The notes beneath the pieces were generated by a model. The model worked only from the letters and a program-made list of their open reading frames with translations, did no database searches and was not told where the DNA came from. A DNA stretch of 5,691 bases, taken from NCBI GenBank assembly GCA_946412445.1, contig CAMKHH010000090.1, forward strand, positions 1 through 5,691. Direction: 5' to 3'. This DNA is from an uncultured Eubacterium sp. (GTDB taxonomy: Bacteria; Bacillota; Clostridia; Lachnospirales; Lachnospiraceae). Position numbers and translations under genes: made by a program. Positions 5,383-5,691 of this stretch are shown here, piece after piece. Each line of letters starts with the position of its first letter. Position 1 is the first letter of the stretch.

Positions 5383-5691
5383 ATTTTTACGTTTCTCAGC
5401 GTATCGATGATTTGACTTTGAAGTATGCCCAGCGTCTTGTGGATAGAACATGTCTGTGCAGCATTTCTGCTGCAAAAGCCATCATCCTCCAGGCAGCGGT
5501 TGATGCGGATGTCGCCTTCCATTACTGTCACGATATCGTATAGAGTGATATCCTGTACACTTTCGGATAGGCGGTATCCGCCACTCGGACCTTTTACAGA
5601 TTTTAGTAGGTCTGCCATCTTGAGTTTCCAGGCTACTTTGTTGAAATTGCTGTAGGTCATACCTAATTCCCTGGCTGCAGCTTCAGCTGTT
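5337..5691 (-). CDS. Rrf2-family transcriptional regulator, 5' end beyond the window
   Basis: Probable IscR/NsrR/CymR-type DNA-binding regulator. The frame is open to the right edge: ten codons (TAEAAARELG) precede the first in-window ATG at 5660 and complete the helix-turn-helix, so that ATG is internal and about 20-30 N-terminal residues are missing. Seen in the 117 visible residues, numbered from the internal Met: the HTH followed by the family hallmark LLKSVKGPSGGYRLSE (18-33), ITLYDIVTVMEGD (38-50), and three cysteines Cys56, Cys63 and Cys71 (spacing C-x6-C-x7-C), where Fe-S-binding Rrf2 proteins hold their cluster ligands; Cys97 is further on. Cysteine placement suggests a redox, iron or NO sensor, but the ligand cannot be assigned. 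It is convergent with the LytTR gene, with 4 nt between the stops and no terminator there, so the transcripts probably overlap. Confidence 0.88.
   Translation of the reverse strand, partial: TAEAAARELGMTYSNFNKVAWKLKMADLLKSVKGPSGGYRLSESVQDITLYDIVTVMEGDIRINRCLEDDGFCSRNAAQTCSIHKTLGILQSQIIDTLRNVKIHDLCTSIQLQSGKP

Noticed and set aside
5425..5655. 76-codon plus-strand open frame opposite the Rrf2 gene
   Set aside because: The minus strand encodes clear Rrf2 motifs (GPSGGYRL, MEGD and spaced cysteines), so the plus-strand frame is a shadow.
1..5691. Mobile element ends, CRISPR arrays, tRNA or rRNA genes
   Set aside because: Searched by eye: no transposase-like frame, no regularly spaced repeats, no tRNA-like cloverleaf and no rRNA-like sequence were found.

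Overview
The window holds the distal part of a Gram-positive sortase-assembled pilus operon, followed by a LytTR-type response regulator gene and the 3' part of a convergent Rrf2-family regulator gene. The signs point to a Firmicute: a C-terminal IPQTG sorting signal, class C sortases, purine-rich Shine-Dalgarno sites, moderate-to-low GC and a LytTR regulator. A gut Clostridia (Lachnospiraceae-like) host is the best guess, but this is a family-level inference; nothing here fixes the genus.

Positions 3-1868 encode a SpaH/EbpB-type backbone pilin. It has a signal peptide, a YPKN pilin motif, three predicted isopeptide-forming Ig-like domains and an IPQTG anchor. A 135-nt spacer (1869-2003) then carries a perfect 11-bp hairpin that overlaps, and so competes with, a long imperfect stem ending just before the next ribosome binding site. 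Three sortase genes follow, translationally coupled by overlaps of 20 nt and 4 nt (2004-2873, 2854-3696, 3693-4358). The first two are tandem paralogues with both N- and C-terminal membrane segments. Only the second has a recognisable DPF lid motif. The third is a shorter, apparently lidless enzyme with no C-terminal membrane segment. The likely division of labour is that class C sortases join the YPKN lysine of one pilin to the IPQTG threonine of the next. No tip or basal pilin is visible; those would be expected upstream of the window.

The 218-nt gap at 4359-4576 contains a good sigma-A-like promoter and a GTTAC direct repeat around its -35 region. It also contains a structured leader in which one C5 tract can pair either with an upstream G5 tract (terminator-like, followed by a T-run) or with the G-rich Shine-Dalgarno of the LytTR gene. 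The LytTR response regulator (4577-5332) has no histidine kinase gene beside it in this window. It could plausibly control the pilus genes, but that rests on proximity only.

The Rrf2-family gene is on the minus strand and runs off the right edge. Its stop codon lies 4 nt from the LytTR stop, and it carries three cysteines in the region where IscR-like members bind an Fe-S cluster. No mobile elements, CRISPR arrays, rRNA or tRNA genes were seen. The most notable features beyond the genes are the two candidate RNA switches, at 1893-1985 and 4440-4564.
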